Source: Flavobacterium akiainvivens
GTDB lineage: Bacteria > Bacteroidota > Bacteroidia > Flavobacteriales > Flavobacteriaceae
Length of the DNA: 64,000 nt
Direction of reading: 5' to 3'
Assembly (NCBI RefSeq): GCF_001278115.1
Contig: NZ_LIYD01000005.1
Coordinates: 1,846,807 to 1,910,806, forward strand
Shown: piece after piece, positions 8,722-17,542 of the stretch
Position numbering within the stretch: the stretch's first letter is position 1
Layout: every line of letters starts with the position of its first letter
The notes under the pieces: model-generated
Databases searched by the model: none
Seen by the model: the letters and a program-made list of their open reading frames with translations, nothing else
Told to the model about the DNA's origin: nothing
Position numbers and translations under genes: made by a program

Positions 8722-9621
8722 TTATCCATGCACCATATCAGCTGGCTCTATGTGTATGTGCACATGCGCCATTTGCGGGTACAACTGCTTAATGTGGTCC
8801 TGCACGGCGTGGGCAATATCGTGCCCCTGCGCCACGGTAAGGTCTTTGTTTACCCAAATGTGCATATCGGCGTGGCTCATAATACCCATTTTCCTTATGT
8901 GGCATTTTTCAACAAGCACCACCCCGGCCACTTCGGCGGCACAGTTTCTCACACTTTCGTTCAGGGCGGGGTCAAGGTCTTCGTCCAGCAGTTCGCCTAT
9001 CGCGGGGCGTGCAATCAGGTAAGCGTTAATAACAATAACCACAGCTGCCAGTAATGCTGCCCAGTCGTCGGCCTCCTCATATCCGGGGCCGCCCAGTAGC
9101 GCAATGCCTATACCTATAACCGCCGCCGCAGATGTTATGGCATCGCTCCTGTGGTGGAAAGCATCGGCCTTAACCGCACCGCTGTTTATTTCCTCGCCTG
9201 TTTTAAGCACATAGCGGTATAAAATTTCTTTGGTAACAATAACCGCCAGCAAAATAATCAGCGTCCACGGGGCAGGTGTTTTGTGTGGGGTTTGTATGTT
9301 GTGTATGCTCTCTACGCTTATAATAACCGCAGCAGCAACTAAACCTAACGATATGCCCAGGGCTATAAGCGCCTCTGCCTTGCCGTGGCCATACGGGTGG
9401 GCTTTATCGGCCGGGCGGCTGCTCCACTTAAGGCCTATGTACAGCAGGCCGCTGGTAACAATATCGGTAAGGCTTTCAATAGCATCGGCAATAAGGGCAT
9501 AGCTGTTGCCAAAAATACCCCCAAGCGCCTTTGCCACAGCCAGAACGGTGCTGACCAGTATGCCCGTAAGGGTGGTTTTTAGCCCGGCGGCCACAGCGTT
9601 TTCCTGATGCGATTGCTCCAT
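8722..9621 (-). CDS. Cation diffusion facilitator transporter
   Basis: The 299-residue protein is an inner-membrane divalent metal/proton antiporter of the CDF family. The metal-binding residues are visible in the two diagnostic helices: Asp46 and Asp53 in ALIADAIESLTD, and His156 and Asp160 in KADAFHHRSDA. The loop HPYGHGKAE (75-83) is also typical. Residues about 205-295 form the cytoplasmic dimerisation domain (MSHADMHIWVNKDLTV). The substrate, Zn, Fe or Mn, cannot be decided. It heads a possible operon with the cytochrome b561 gene. Confidence 0.92.
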   Translation of the reverse strand: MEQSHQENAVAAGLKTTLTGILVSTVLAVAKALGGIFGNSYALIADAIESLTDIVTSGLLYIGLKWSSRPADKAHPYGHGKAEALIALGISLGLVAAAVIISVESIHNIQTPHKTPAPWTLIILLAVIVTKEILYRYVLKTGEEINSGAVKADAFHHRSDAITSAAAVIGIGIALLGGPGYEEADDWAALLAAVVIVINAYLIARPAIGELLDEDLDPALNESVRNCAAEVAGVVLVEKCHIRKMGIMSHADMHIWVNKDLTVAQGHDIAHAVQDHIKQLYPQMAHVHIHIEPADMVHG

Positions 9622-9860
9622 AACTATTCAAAAAAATTAAGTACCGGCAATAAACTGCCCTGTGTATTTTAGTATTGGCAAAAATACGGCAAACCCACGT
9701 TTTCTGCACCCCCTAAATGCTAAAGTTATACACGCCCGTATTACCTTTACATTATGTTTTTTAGAAATATTTTGTAACAAAATACACACAAATGCGTTCT
9801 AATGGGCAACCAATTTTATCTTCATGCAACCATTTTAAAAGTAAAAACGTCTATTACTCT

Positions 9861-9938
9861 GTTGAGGGTTGGGAGTTGCGGGTTCCCTGAACGTTCAGGT
9901 CGTCCACAACTTTAAAAACAACTCCCAACCCCCAACAG
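9861..9938. repeat. Inverted stutter repeat, GGGTTGGGAGTTG family
   Basis: The left arm GTTGAGGGTTGGGAGTTG faces the right arm CAACTCCCAACCCCCAAC across a loop that contains the palindrome TGAACGTTCA. Relatives lie at 12491-12520 (one arm), 59521-59623 and 59686-59925. The surrounding gap 9622-9980 shows no gene. Confidence 0.75.
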
Positions 9939-9980
9939 TTAACCGTTAACCAACCAATAAACCAATATTTAAACCGATAC

Positions 9981-12479
9981 ATGCACAAATTATTCACCTT
10001 ACTACTATGCCTTGCCTCCCTGGCGGGTTTCAGCCAGGTAAAAGGAACCGTTAAAGACGCGCAGGGAGAGCCCATAAGCTTTGCCAGCGTGGTTATTAAA
10101 AACACCTACACCGGCACCACAGCTAATGATGAGGGTACTTATGAACTGCCCATAAAGCAGCCCGGCAGCTACACGCTGGTGTTTCAGTCTATAGGCTACA
10201 AAACCAAAGAGGTGGCCCTTAACCTTAAGGAGTTTCCGCACACGCTTAACGTTACCCTTGAAGACGAAAGCTACAAGATGGACGAGCTGGTTATTTCTGC
10301 CAAGAGCGAAGACCCTGCCTACAAAATTATGCGCGAGGCCATTGCCCGCCGTAAAGAAAACAGCGCCAAGGGCGGTAAGTTTGAAGCCGACTTCTACAGC
10401 AAGGCTATCTTTAGGGTAAAGAACGTACCTAAAAGCATACTGGGCCAAAAGATAGATTTTGAAGAAATGGGCATAGACAGCACCGGCAGCGGGGTGATTC
10501 ACCTTAGCGAAACCGTGAGCCACCTTACCTATGAGGAGCCCCGCAACCTTAAGGAACACATTATTGCCAATAAGGTAAGCGGCGACAACCAGGGCCTTAG
10601 CTTTAACACCGCACGCGGCACGTTCTACAACTTTTATGACGATTATATAGACTTTGGCGAAGTACAAATGGTATCGCCACTGGCTAAGGGTTCTTTTGGC
10701 TACTACAAGTTTAAGCTTGAAGGCAGCTTTGAAGAAGAACACGGCTACCTGGTTAACAAAATCAAGGTTATTGCCAAGCGCAATAACGAGCCCGTGGTAG
10801 AAGGCTACATTTATATTTTAGACGATACTTATGGCATTTACGCCGTAGATTTTGATATTAAAGGCTACCGCATACGCATACCGGTTATTAAAAACCTCAA
10901 GCTACAGCAAAACTTCAGCTACAACCAGGGCAACGGCATCTGGAGCAAAAACTCACAAACGTTTGATATTGATGCCGGGCTGTTTGGCGTAGGCTTTACC
11001 GGGCTGGTTACACACGTGTATACCAACTATAAGTTTGTAGATACCTTTGATACCGGTGTGTTTACCGATGAAGTAGGCTCTTTTGAGAAAGACAGTAATA
11101 AAAAAGACAGTATTTATTGGGAGGCCATACGCCCCGTGCCACTTAGCCACGAGGAAATAACCGATTATGTAAAGAAAGACAGCCTGAGCGCCAAGTATGA
11201 TAACCCTGCCTACAGGGATTCTATGAGCCGTGGCCGTAATAAATTTGGTATTTTAAGTCCGCTTATGGGCTACGATTACTACAAGAATAAAGATAAAGTA
11301 TACACATCTTTTAAGTACGATGGCATCCTTCAGGTGCCTATGTACAACACGGTGCAGGGCTGGAACGCCGAAACAAAGCTGGCGTACACCCGCAATGACG
11401 CACGCGACTCACTACGCAACAAATACTTTTCGGCGTCAGCCACGTTTAATTATGGCCTTGCCGAAGACCGCCTGCGGGTACAGGGTACGCTCTCTAAAAA
11501 CTTTGGTAAAATAGGCTATGTATACCTTAAAGGGGGTAACAGCATAGAGCAGTTTAATAACTCCCCGGCTATAGACCCGTTTATCAACTCGGTTAGTACG
11601 CTGTTTTTTAAAGACAACTACATGAAGCTGTACGACAAGCAGTTTTGGGGGCTTACCTACAGCCGCAGCCCGTTTAGCTTCCTGTCTTTGAGTTATGGCA
11701 TAGAATACCAGCGCCGCAGGCCGCTGTACAACAATGCCGACTGGGTGCTTATTAAAAACGACCACGACTATACAAGCAACAACCCGCTCGACCCATTTAA
11801 CTATGGCTCTGCCCCGTTTGAAAAGCACCATATATGGAAAGCCGGTATTGCGGGCAGTATTGTGTTTAAGCAGCGTGGCAAGTACATTACCTACCCCGGT
11901 GGTTACAAAAGCTATATAGAGCAGGTTAACTACCCTAAAATATCGTTTGGCTACATACAGGGCTTTGGTTCAAGCAACAGCAATTATAACTACAGCCACC
12001 TGTATGGCAGCGGCTCGTGGAGCGAAAGCTTTGACAACAAGGGTACATTCTCAATAAACGTTAAGGGCGGTAAATTCTTTAATGGCGATAACATTGCCTT
12101 TATGGATTACAAGCACTTTAACGGCAACGAAACCCATGTAAACAATGGCGGTACTTATAATAACGTGTTCAACAACCTGCCCTACTACCGCCTGAGCACT
12201 AATAACGCTTATTTTGAGCTGCACACAGAGCATAACGACAACGGTTATATAATGAACAAAATACCGCTGCTTAGCGCCCTGCAATGGAACCTGGTGGGCG
12301 GTTACCACCACATTTCGTCACCAGACTATAAATCGTATCATGAAGTTACCGTAGGTTTTGACAACATAGGCGTGGGTATGTTCCGCATATTCAGGGTAGA
12401 TTATGTGCGTTCGTACCAGGGCAGTACCTTTATAGGCGATGGCTTTGTATTTGGCATCAAGCTCCTGGGAGGGTTTTAA
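9981..12479 (+). CDS. DUF5686 family protein with carboxypeptidase-like N-domain (paralogue)
   Basis: This 832-residue protein has the same plan as the gene at 3283. It has a signal peptide (1-18, ending GFSQ), a CarboxypepD_reg-like domain (about 19-105, GTVKDAQGEPISFASVVIKN) and the DUF5686 body with EADFYSKA and VKNVPKSILGQK. Shared landmarks such as ISTLFF/VSTLFF followed by NYMKLYD run to the C-terminus, so the two are clear paralogues. Outer-membrane location is inferred from the signal peptide and beta-rich C-terminal half. It is a single-gene unit closed by a strong terminator. Confidence 0.85.
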   Translation: MHKLFTLLLCLASLAGFSQVKGTVKDAQGEPISFASVVIKNTYTGTTANDEGTYELPIKQPGSYTLVFQSIGYKTKEVALNLKEFPHTLNVTLEDESYKMDELVISAKSEDPAYKIMREAIARRKENSAKGGKFEADFYSKAIFRVKNVPKSILGQKIDFEEMGIDSTGSGVIHLSETVSHLTYEEPRNLKEHIIANKVSGDNQGLSFNTARGTFYNFYDDYIDFGEVQMVSPLAKGSFGYYKFKLEGSFEEEHGYLVNKIKVIAKRNNEPVVEGYIYILDDTYGIYAVDFDIKGYRIRIPVIKNLKLQQNFSYNQGNGIWSKNSQTFDIDAGLFGVGFTGLVTHVYTNYKFVDTFDTGVFTDEVGSFEKDSNKKDSIYWEAIRPVPLSHEEITDYVKKDSLSAKYDNPAYRDSMSRGRNKFGILSPLMGYDYYKNKDKVYTSFKYDGILQVPMYNTVQGWNAETKLAYTRNDARDSLRNKYFSASATFNYGLAEDRLRVQGTLSKNFGKIGYVYLKGGNSIEQFNNSPAIDPFINSVSTLFFKDNYMKLYDKQFWGLTYSRSPFSFLSLSYGIEYQRRRPLYNNADWVLIKNDHDYTSNNPLDPFNYGSAPFEKHHIWKAGIAGSIVFKQRGKYITYPGGYKSYIEQVNYPKISFGYIQGFGSSNSNYNYSHLYGSGSWSESFDNKGTFSINVKGGKFFNGDNIAFMDYKHFNGNETHVNNGGTYNNVFNNLPYYRLSTNNAYFELHTEHNDNGYIMNKIPLLSALQWNLVGGYHHISSPDYKSYHEVTVGFDNIGVGMFRIFRVDYVRSYQGSTFIGDGFVFGIKLLGGF

Positions 12480-12490
12480 TCCGTTGCTCC

Positions 12491-12520
12491 GTTGAGGGTT
12501 GAGGGCTGTTTTTAAAGTTG
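12491..12520 (+). repeat. Single arm of the GGGTTGGGAGTTG repeat family
   Basis: The stretch GTTGAGGGTTGAGGGCTG plus TTTTTAAAGTTG resembles the left arm of the inverted repeat at 59686. No matching inverted arm follows, so this looks like a truncated copy 11 nt after a stop codon. Confidence 0.6.
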
Positions 12521-12540
12521 AAAACCATATAAAAACTGTA

Positions 12541-12572
12541 AACCTGTAAGGCGCAAACCTTACAGGTTTTTT
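12541..12572 (+). terminator. Rho-independent terminator
   Basis: An 11-bp stem (AACCTGTAAGG at 12541-12551 with CCTTACAGGTT at 12558-12568) is followed by T residues, after the second DUF5686 gene. Confidence 0.9.
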
Positions 12573-12751
12573 AATAGCCGCTAATGGCCAAACAATTTAA
12601 TAACACAAATAAATTACACAAAATCAAATAATTATGTTTATATTTACAAAATAACCCGATTTACTGAGGGAACTTCTTCTGACAACATTTTATAACCTGT
12701 ATCCTGTTTTCATTTTGAGTATTCTTTGATGAATTATTAAAACAGAATATT

Positions 12752-13198
12752 ATGATGTTTGCTAAAAACATTTACCTGTGCGAAGACGATACTGATGATG
12801 TAGAGTTTTTTCAGGAGGCACTTAATACCGTTGATGGTAGCTTTAACCTTACGGTTTCCTGTAATGGATTTGAACTGCTCGACCAGCTTAAAAAATGCAC
12901 CCACACATTGCCGGACCTTATTATTCTTGATATAAATATGCCAAAGATGAACGGGCTTGAAACACTCAAGGCTATTAAAAAGAACCCTGCCTATGCCGCC
13001 ATACCGGTTGTGCTGTACTCTACCTGCGCCGAAGAAGAATATATACAATATGCACACGCTAACGGGGCCCATTACTATTTTGTAAAGCCTTATGAGTTTG
13101 GCACATTAAAATTATACATAAAAAAGCTGCTCTCCATAAATTGGAAAAGCAGTATAATAACCCCTAATTTCAGGGATTTTGTGTTCATAGTTAGTTAA
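12752..13198 (+). CDS. Stand-alone response regulator receiver protein
   Basis: The 148-residue protein is a single CheY-like receiver domain with no output domain. The acidic pocket is Glu11-Asp12-Asp13, the phospho-acceptor is Asp60 in LIILDINMPKMNG, the switch Ser follows VVLY, and the conserved Lys is in FVKPYEFG. The LSINW tail after the last helix is shared with the paralogue at 13355. No histidine kinase is nearby, so it must be fed by a kinase elsewhere or act in a phosphorelay. It has its own terminator. Confidence 0.9.
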   Translation: MMFAKNIYLCEDDTDDVEFFQEALNTVDGSFNLTVSCNGFELLDQLKKCTHTLPDLIILDINMPKMNGLETLKAIKKNPAYAAIPVVLYSTCAEEEYIQYAHANGAHYYFVKPYEFGTLKLYIKKLLSINWKSSIITPNFRDFVFIVS

Positions 13199-13204
13199 GT
13201 TACA

Positions 13205-13226
13205 GCCTCCACACACGGAGGCTTTT
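13205..13226 (+). terminator. Rho-independent terminator
   Basis: GCCTCC (13205-13210) pairs with GGAGGC (13217-13222), followed by four T residues, between the two receiver genes. Confidence 0.8.
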
Positions 13227-13354
13227 GTTATTGTTATCCTAAATGCAGGGCCGGTGCAATAAGTAATGGCTACTTTTATAACAAACTGATTTTCTAAAGG
13301 AAAAAATAGTATTTGAATATAACTATCTTTTGCGAATCGCCAAAACTATATGTA

Positions 13355-13795
13355 ATGCTGTATTCAAAAAAGATTTTCCTTGTGGAAGATGATTATGACG
13401 ACATCCATTTTTTTCAGGAGGCACTTTTACAGCTTCCCGACACCTTTCAAATTACCATTTTTCATTCGGGGGAAGAACTGCTCAAAACCTTTGAAAGATA
13501 TGAAGGCGTATTGCCCGATGTGATTTTTTTAGACAGCAGCCTGCCACTCTTTAACGGTATGGAAATACTTGCCCAGATTAAAGCCCTGCCCACATACAAC
13601 GCTATTCCCGTTATTGTAATGTCAGTGTCAGATTACCCTATTTATATTGATAAAGCCTACACACTTGGCGCTCATTTTTATTATATAAAGCCCTATAACT
13701 TCGCCACATTAAAAGGCCACCTGCACAAACTGCTTTCCATCAACTGGCAAGACTACACCCACCCCACCCACCGGGACAATTTTTTAATATACTGA
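13355..13795 (+). CDS. Stand-alone response regulator receiver protein (paralogue)
   Basis: The frame extends upstream to 13313. The ATG at 13355 (MLYSKKIFLVEDDYDD) places the first beta strand exactly where the receiver fold needs it, giving 146 residues. Glu11-Asp12-Asp13, Asp60 (VIFLDSSLPLFNG), the Ser in VIVMSVSD and the Lys in YIKPYNF are all present. It shares IHFFQEAL/VEFFQEAL and the LSINW tail with the gene at 12752, which indicates tandem duplication. The pair is separated by a terminator, so each can be expressed alone. Confidence 0.88.
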   Translation: MLYSKKIFLVEDDYDDIHFFQEALLQLPDTFQITIFHSGEELLKTFERYEGVLPDVIFLDSSLPLFNGMEILAQIKALPTYNAIPVIVMSVSDYPIYIDKAYTLGAHFYYIKPYNFATLKGHLHKLLSINWQDYTHPTHRDNFLIY

Positions 13796-13894
13796 TGAAC
13801 CCACCAAGCGCAAAAACGAGCCCGGACCGACAAAGTTATCTTTTTGATATAGATTAAAATTGCTCAGCAGCTCAGTAGCTAAGAAACTCAGCCG

Positions 13895-13947
13895 CTTTTT
13901 AGAAATACAAAACCCCGCTATTAGCGGGGTTTTGTATTTCTAAAAAG
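13895..13947. terminator. Long perfect bidirectional terminator
   Basis: A perfect stem of about 24 bp surrounds the core ACCCCGC/GCGGGGT, with T/A runs on both sides. It lies between the convergent receiver gene and the DUF3276 gene. Just before it, at 13863-13893, is the stutter GCTCAGCAGCTCAGTAGCTA. Confidence 0.9.
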
Positions 13948-13951
13948 AATA

Positions 13952-14323
13952 TTAAATATCGTCAAAGCTAACATCGGTAAAGCTTTCAGCAGCAACGGCT
14001 TCCTCGCCTTTTTCGCCAAACAGCCTGCGGAAGTCTTTCTGGTGCCTTTCGCTTATTACCTCTTCGCCCTTGTTGTTTAGTACATAGTTGGTCATTTCAT
14101 CAAGAATATCCCTAAAGGCGGCAAAATCTTCCTTGTACAGGTAAATTTTATGCTTCTTGAAGTGGAATGAACCATCTTCTTCAGTAAACTTTTTGCTTTC
14201 TGTTATCGTGATGTAGTAATCATCAGCCTTGGTAGCCCTTACATCAAAAAAATAAGTCCTTCTTCCTGCCCTAAGCACTTTAGAAAAGATCTCCTCCTTT
14301 TCCAGCATATCATTATCTCTCAT
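13952..14323 (-). CDS. DUF3276 (PUR-like nucleic-acid-binding) protein
   Basis: The 123-residue cytoplasmic protein matches the Bacteroidota DUF3276 family. It has SKVLRAGRRTYFFDVRATKA, then DDYYITITESKK and KHKIYLYKEDFAAFRDIL, the strand-strand-strand-helix layout of PUR domains. Family members are small single-strand nucleic-acid-binding proteins. The C-terminus is acidic (EEAVAAESFTDVSFDDI). It is a single gene next to the ABC exporter gene on the same strand but not coupled to it. Confidence 0.88.
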   Translation of the reverse strand: MRDNDMLEKEEIFSKVLRAGRRTYFFDVRATKADDYYITITESKKFTEEDGSFHFKKHKIYLYKEDFAAFRDILDEMTNYVLNNKGEEVISERHQKDFRRLFGEKGEEAVAAESFTDVSFDDI

Positions 14324-14395
14324 AATCCTCTGTTCTTGTATATTGGTTTATGTGGGTACCAAAAATCTAAAAAAAATCTAAATAAAGCAACAATT

Positions 14396-16153
14396 TTAGC
14401 TTAATTCTTTCTCACTAAGCTGTTTCAGGTACAGTTCCTTATAGTAACCCTGCTGGCTTACCAACTGATTGTGAGTACCTTCCTCTATAATTTTACCGTC
14501 TTCCAGTATAATAATCCTGTCGGCATTCTTGGCGCTCGATACCCTGTGGCTCACAATAATAGTGGTTCTATCCTGTGCAAATTCCTGCAGGCTGCTTAGT
14601 ATAGCCTCCTCGGTTTCAGTATCTACGGCGCTAAGGCAGTCGTCAAGCAGCAGTATGGGCGCATCTTTAATAAGCGCACGGGCTATGCTTACACGCTGCT
14701 TTTGCCCTCCGGAAAGGGTTATACCCCTCTCGCCCAGTATGGTTTCATACTGGTGGGTAAAGGTTTCTATATTATGGTGCACCACGGCTTTTTTGGCAAC
14801 GGCCACCACCTCATCATGCGTGGCGTCTTCCTTGCCAAATTTAATATTGTTCTCTATGCTGTCACTAAACAAAAAGGCATCCTGCGGCACCACGCCTATA
14901 CTGTCGCGCAGGTCATACAGGTTAAGCCCGCGCACATCGTGTCCGTCTACCTTTACAATACCACTTGTAGTATCATACAAACGGCTAATGAGCGACAATA
15001 CCGTGCTCTTGCCACTGCCCGTGCGGCCCAGTATGGCAAGCGTTTCGCCTTTATTTATTTTGAATGAAACCCCCTTAAGCGCGTGTATGCCGGTATCGTC
15101 ATACGTAAAGCTTACGTTTTCAAACGATATGTTACCTGCAATTGGCGTATGTTCCGGCTGGTTATTGGCAATATCAGGCTGTATTTTAAGAAACTCGTTA
15201 ATACGTTTTTGCGATGCCTCAGCCTCCTGCACCATACCGCTAATCCACCCAATGGAAGCCACCGGCCACGTTAGCATATTTATGTACAGTATAAACTGTG
15301 CAATAGTACCCAGATTGGTTATCTCGCCGTTTATGTACATAGTACCGCCCACATACAGCACCACAAGGTTACTGATGCCAATAAGCAAAATCATAAGCGG
15401 GCCAAACAACGCGCCTACAAAAGCAAGGCTCATGTTGCGTTTTTTGCTCTCACGGCTCAGGTCGGTAAAGCCCTCCTGTTTTAATCCCTCAAGGGCATAA
15501 GCCTTTATAACACGTATGCCGCTAAACATTTCCTGGCTGTATGAAGATAAAGACGAAAGATTTTGCTGCACCAGCGTACTGCGCTTGTTTATCTGGTTGG
15601 CCACCCAAAAAATGCTCCATGCCAGCAGTGGCAAAGGCAATACCGTATACAGGGTAAGCTCCGGAGAAATAATAATCATTTGCGTGAGTATTACCACAAA
15701 CAGTATTATGGTGTTGAGCGCATACATAATGGCCGGGCCCACATACTGGCGCACACGGTTTACGTCTTCGCTAATGCGGTTCATAAGGTCGCCCGTGCGA
15801 TTTTGCTTGTAAAAGTTTTGCGACAGGTTTTCATATTGGCGGAAAATCTCGTTCTTGAGGTCAAACTCTACGTGGCGCGACATAACTATAAGCGTCTGCC
15901 TCATAAAAAAGGTAAGGATACCCCTTAATATGGTAGCACCTAATATTATAAGGAAACTGGTAACCAGTATATCCTTAACCTCATTGCCGGTTTTAGTGCC
16001 TTTTACAAATTCCTGCACTGCCGTAACCGATGCCCCTGTGTAGTTAGGGCCAAAGAGTGCAAAGAGCTGTGCCACTATGGTTATTAAAATTCCTAAAAGG
16101 AATTGAAATTTATATTTGGCAAAAAATTTATTTAAATATTGTAATTCTTTCAT
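14396..16153 (-). CDS. ABC exporter half-transporter (MsbA/YheI-like)
   Basis: The 585-residue fusion has six membrane helices (about 15-310) and an ATPase domain (about 340-580). Walker A is GRTGSGKST, the signature is LSGGQKQR and the H-loop is IIVSHR. The Walker B region reads ILLLDDCLSAVD: the catalytic Glu after the Walker B Asp is replaced by Asp505. That change is typical of the degenerate half of heterodimeric exporters such as YheI, so an ATPase partner is expected elsewhere. Drug or lipid substrate is undetermined. The inner-membrane location is clear. Confidence 0.9.
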   Translation of the reverse strand: MKELQYLNKFFAKYKFQFLLGILITIVAQLFALFGPNYTGASVTAVQEFVKGTKTGNEVKDILVTSFLIILGATILRGILTFFMRQTLIVMSRHVEFDLKNEIFRQYENLSQNFYKQNRTGDLMNRISEDVNRVRQYVGPAIMYALNTIILFVVILTQMIIISPELTLYTVLPLPLLAWSIFWVANQINKRSTLVQQNLSSLSSYSQEMFSGIRVIKAYALEGLKQEGFTDLSRESKKRNMSLAFVGALFGPLMILLIGISNLVVLYVGGTMYINGEITNLGTIAQFILYINMLTWPVASIGWISGMVQEAEASQKRINEFLKIQPDIANNQPEHTPIAGNISFENVSFTYDDTGIHALKGVSFKINKGETLAILGRTGSGKSTVLSLISRLYDTTSGIVKVDGHDVRGLNLYDLRDSIGVVPQDAFLFSDSIENNIKFGKEDATHDEVVAVAKKAVVHHNIETFTHQYETILGERGITLSGGQKQRVSIARALIKDAPILLLDDCLSAVDTETEEAILSSLQEFAQDRTTIIVSHRVSSAKNADRIIILEDGKIIEEGTHNQLVSQQGYYKELYLKQLSEKELS

Positions 16154-16299
16154 GCTTTGTAACCAAATGTATAATTATGCTTTAAGCGAATGTTAAAAAA
16201 CCACGCTGCAACAAGCTAAAAACGCTTCAAAAAACACCTCTTTTATTTATCAAAAACTCAAAAAATCGGTTTCAATCTGCCAATTCACAATAAAATCCG

Positions 16300-16307
16300 T
16301 ATTTTTG
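16300..16307 (+). promoter_or_regulatory. Putative -7 box (TATTTTTG)
   Basis: TATTTTTG matches TAnnTTTG 43 nt before the leucine dehydrogenase start. No convincing TTG box is seen about 20 nt upstream. Confidence 0.4.
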
Positions 16308-16350
16308 CTTCAGGTTTTTAAATAATTATCAAATTTAAAACATTACTATC

Positions 16351-17454
16351 ATGATTGCAGAAGTTGTAAAAGCCAATGAGCTACACAAGGTTGACCCGGT
16401 GTTTGGCCAGCCCTCGTTTAATGACCACGAACAGGTTGTTTTTTGTCAGGACAAAGATACAGGATTAAAGGCAATTATTGGCATCCATAATACAACTTTA
16501 GGCCCTGCGCTGGGCGGCACCCGCATATGGAAATACAACAACGAGTGGGAAGCCCTTAACGACGTGCTTAGGCTATCGCGCGGCATGACTTACAAGAGTG
16601 CCATTAGCGGGCTTAACCTGGGCGGCGGCAAGGCTGTAATTATAGGAGATGCTTCTAAAGACAAAACCCCTGAGCTTATTACCCGTTTCGGGCAGTTTGT
16701 TAACTCACTAAGCGGCAAGTACATTACCGCCGAAGACGTGGGCAGCACAACAGCCGATATGGACCTTATTCGCGATGTAACCCCGCACGTTACCGGTATT
16801 AGCGAAGCGCGCGGCGGCAGCGGAAACCCAAGCCCCGTAACGGCCTATGGCGTATTTATGGGTATGAAGGCAGCAGCCATGCACCAGTTTGGTTCGGCCA
16901 GCCTTGAGGGTAAAAAGATATTGGTACAGGGTACAGGCCACGTGGGCGAAACCCTTATTAAGCACATTACCGAAGAAGGCGCTACCGTATACATTAGCGA
17001 TATTAACGAAGAGCGCATGCAGGCGGTTTCAGCTAAATATGGTGCTACCATTTTTGCCGGAGACGACCTTTATAGTGCCGATGTAGACATTTATGCCCCG
17101 TGTGCACTGGGCGCTACTATAAACGATGATACTATTAACCGCATTAAGGCACGCGTTATTGCCGGTGCTGCTAACAACCAGCTGGCTGTAGAGCAGGTGC
17201 ACGGCCGCATACTAATGGAAAAAGGCATTGCTTATGCGCCTGATTTCCTTATAAACGCCGGTGGTATTATTAATGTATATGGCGAAATTGCCGGTTATGG
17301 CAAAGAAGAAGCCCTTAGGCGTACCGAAAACATATACAACACCACACTTGAAATCTTTAACCACGCTGAGGCTAACGGTATTACCACACACCAGGCCGCA
17401 ATGCAAATTGCACAGCAGCGTATTGACGACAGGAAAAAAGAAAGTGCCAAATAA
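16351..17454 (+). CDS. Leucine dehydrogenase (Glu/Leu/Phe/Val dehydrogenase)
   Basis: The 367-residue cytoplasmic enzyme oxidatively deaminates branched-chain amino acids to 2-oxo acids with NAD+. Lys82 (MTYKSAISG) and Lys94 (LNLGGGKAVI) are the substrate and catalytic lysines of the superfamily. VQGTGHVGETLIKHI is the Rossmann dinucleotide loop, and NNQLAVEQVHGRILMEKGI plus LINAGGIINVYGE are typical of leucine dehydrogenases. Length and motifs are intact. It is a single-gene unit with its own terminator. Confidence 0.9.
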   Translation: MIAEVVKANELHKVDPVFGQPSFNDHEQVVFCQDKDTGLKAIIGIHNTTLGPALGGTRIWKYNNEWEALNDVLRLSRGMTYKSAISGLNLGGGKAVIIGDASKDKTPELITRFGQFVNSLSGKYITAEDVGSTTADMDLIRDVTPHVTGISEARGGSGNPSPVTAYGVFMGMKAAAMHQFGSASLEGKKILVQGTGHVGETLIKHITEEGATVYISDINEERMQAVSAKYGATIFAGDDLYSADVDIYAPCALGATINDDTINRIKARVIAGAANNQLAVEQVHGRILMEKGIAYAPDFLINAGGIINVYGEIAGYGKEEALRRTENIYNTTLEIFNHAEANGITTHQAAMQIAQQRIDDRKKESAK

Positions 17455-17485
17455 TTAGCGCACATTAATATTATTACTAATTTTG

Positions 17486-17518
17486 CGGGGCGAAAAAATT
17501 TTTCGCCCCGTATTAATT
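17486..17518 (+). terminator. Rho-independent terminator
   Basis: CGGGGCGAAAAA pairs with TTTTTCGCCCCG (17486-17510) downstream of leucine dehydrogenase. A TAATTTTG octamer at 17478-17485 abuts the stem and could be the -7 box for nusB. Confidence 0.8.
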
Positions 17519-17542
17519 TTATTAAGTTCTTAAAGTAGCCGG

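Noticed and set aside
8666..9054. Plus-strand open frames rich in Cys/His opposite the transporter genes
   Set aside because: They are shadows of the cytochrome b561 and CDF coding sequences, whose frames carry clear family motifs.
10005..10742. 245-codon minus-strand frame
   Set aside because: Antisense shadow of the DUF5686 gene; no signal or domain.
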